This document shows positions 5,926 through 6,016 of a stretch of DNA of 6,016 bases, one piece after another. Below the pieces are notes generated by a model that saw nothing but the letters and a program-made list of their open reading frames with translations, had not been told where the DNA came from and made no database searches. Location of the stretch: contig JAQVEY010000162.1 in assembly GCA_028697515.1 (NCBI GenBank), positions 1-6,016 on the forward strand, given 5' to 3'. The DNA is from Bacteroidales bacterium (lineage in GTDB: Bacteria > Bacteroidota > Bacteroidia > Bacteroidales > ML635J-15). The translations under genes were made by a program, and so were the position numbers. Within the stretch, counting starts at the first letter, position 1. Every line of letters begins with the position of its first letter.

Positions 5926-5940
5926 TCAGTTAAACACTGA
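5926..5940. repeat. Short inverted repeat next to the C run
   Basis: TCAGT-TAAAC-ACTGA forms a perfect 5-bp stem with a 5-base loop directly after the C run. There is no T-tract after it, so it is not an obvious terminator. Confidence 0.35.
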
Positions 5941-5997
5941 TTTTACCTTATGTATAATTTAAATGTCGGTTAGTAAAATTACAATACAAAAATATAT

Positions 5998-6005
5998 TAT
6001 ATTTG
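5998..6005 (+). promoter_or_regulatory. Possible -7 promoter element for a gene to the right of the window
   Basis: TATATTTG matches the Bacteroidota -7 consensus TAnnTTTG. No TTG is present at the expected distance (around 5976), so support is partial and the target gene is outside the window. Confidence 0.3.
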
Positions 6006-6016
6006 TTGTTGAGGAA

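Larger units (their letters stand above)
5834..5961. repeat. Direct and inverted copies of a TGTATAATTTA element
   Basis: ACCTAATGTATAATTTA at 5834-5850 recurs as ACCTTATGTATAATTTA at 5945-5961, 16 of 17 bases identical and 111 bases apart. GTATAATTT also occurs at 5862-5870. The first copy is also half of an inverted repeat, TGTATAAT-TT-ATTATACA (5840-5857). Three same-strand copies plus one inverted half in about 120 bases suggest a binding-site cluster or tandem -10-like elements. AT-richness raises the chance level. Confidence 0.55.
5734..6016. other. Non-coding AT-rich region at the right end, probably the leader of a gene beyond the window
   Basis: No credible reading frame, tRNA or rRNA is visible. 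The stretch holds repeated GTATAATTT elements, a run of nine C, a small inverted repeat and a TAnnTTTG-like box near the end, each listed separately. The more mixed-composition part at 5757-5820 has no similarity that I recognise. Confidence 0.6.

Noticed and set aside
5897..5940. Short frame ATG to TGA crossing the C run (about 13 residues)
   Set aside because: It is too short and has no supporting ribosome-binding site or family. A leader peptide cannot be argued from the sequence.

Overview
This is an AT-rich chromosomal window that most likely comes from a member of the Bacteroidota. Three things point there. The class II fructose-bisphosphate aldolase has the long form and the residue pattern I associate with Bacteroides and relatives. 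Several gene starts lack a Shine-Dalgarno sequence and have A-rich leaders. Promoter-like sites fit the Bacteroidota consensus (TTG, about 19 bases, TAnnTTTG). The genes look like ordinary housekeeping and envelope functions. I see no mobile element, CRISPR array, tRNA, rRNA or phage gene.

Left part (1-1322, + strand): the 3' end of a GmhB-type heptose bisphosphate phosphatase gene, whose start lies just outside the window, overlaps by four bases (ATGA) a gene for a diverged fold-type IV PLP enzyme (class IV aminotransferase / aminodeoxychorismate lyase family). The active site of that second protein looks abnormal.

Middle part (1327-3290, - strand): a BadF/BadG-family sugar kinase, probably acting on N-acetylglucosamine or a related amino sugar, lies downstream of a class II fructose-bisphosphate aldolase. 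A clear rho-independent terminator separates them, so they are probably two transcription units. The kinase gene converges on the aminotransferase gene with only 4 bases between the stop codons.

Right part (3291-6016, + strand): after a 276-base divergent intergenic region with a good Bacteroidota-type promoter comes a two-gene operon. It encodes a three-segment membrane protein with a C-terminal NfeD/OB-fold domain and an unusual Asp-rich loop, then a flotillin (SPFH-domain scaffold, FloT/YuaG type). This is the classical NfeD-flotillin pairing thought to organise membrane microdomains. A strong terminator closes the operon. The last 283 bases are non-coding and hold a repeated TGTATAATTTA element, a run of nine C, and a possible promoter element for a gene beyond the window.

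I found no convincing wholly new multi-gene system. The points most worth following are the atypical active site of the class IV aminotransferase homologue, the acidic loop in the flotillin partner, and the repeat-rich, C9-bearing leader at the right end.
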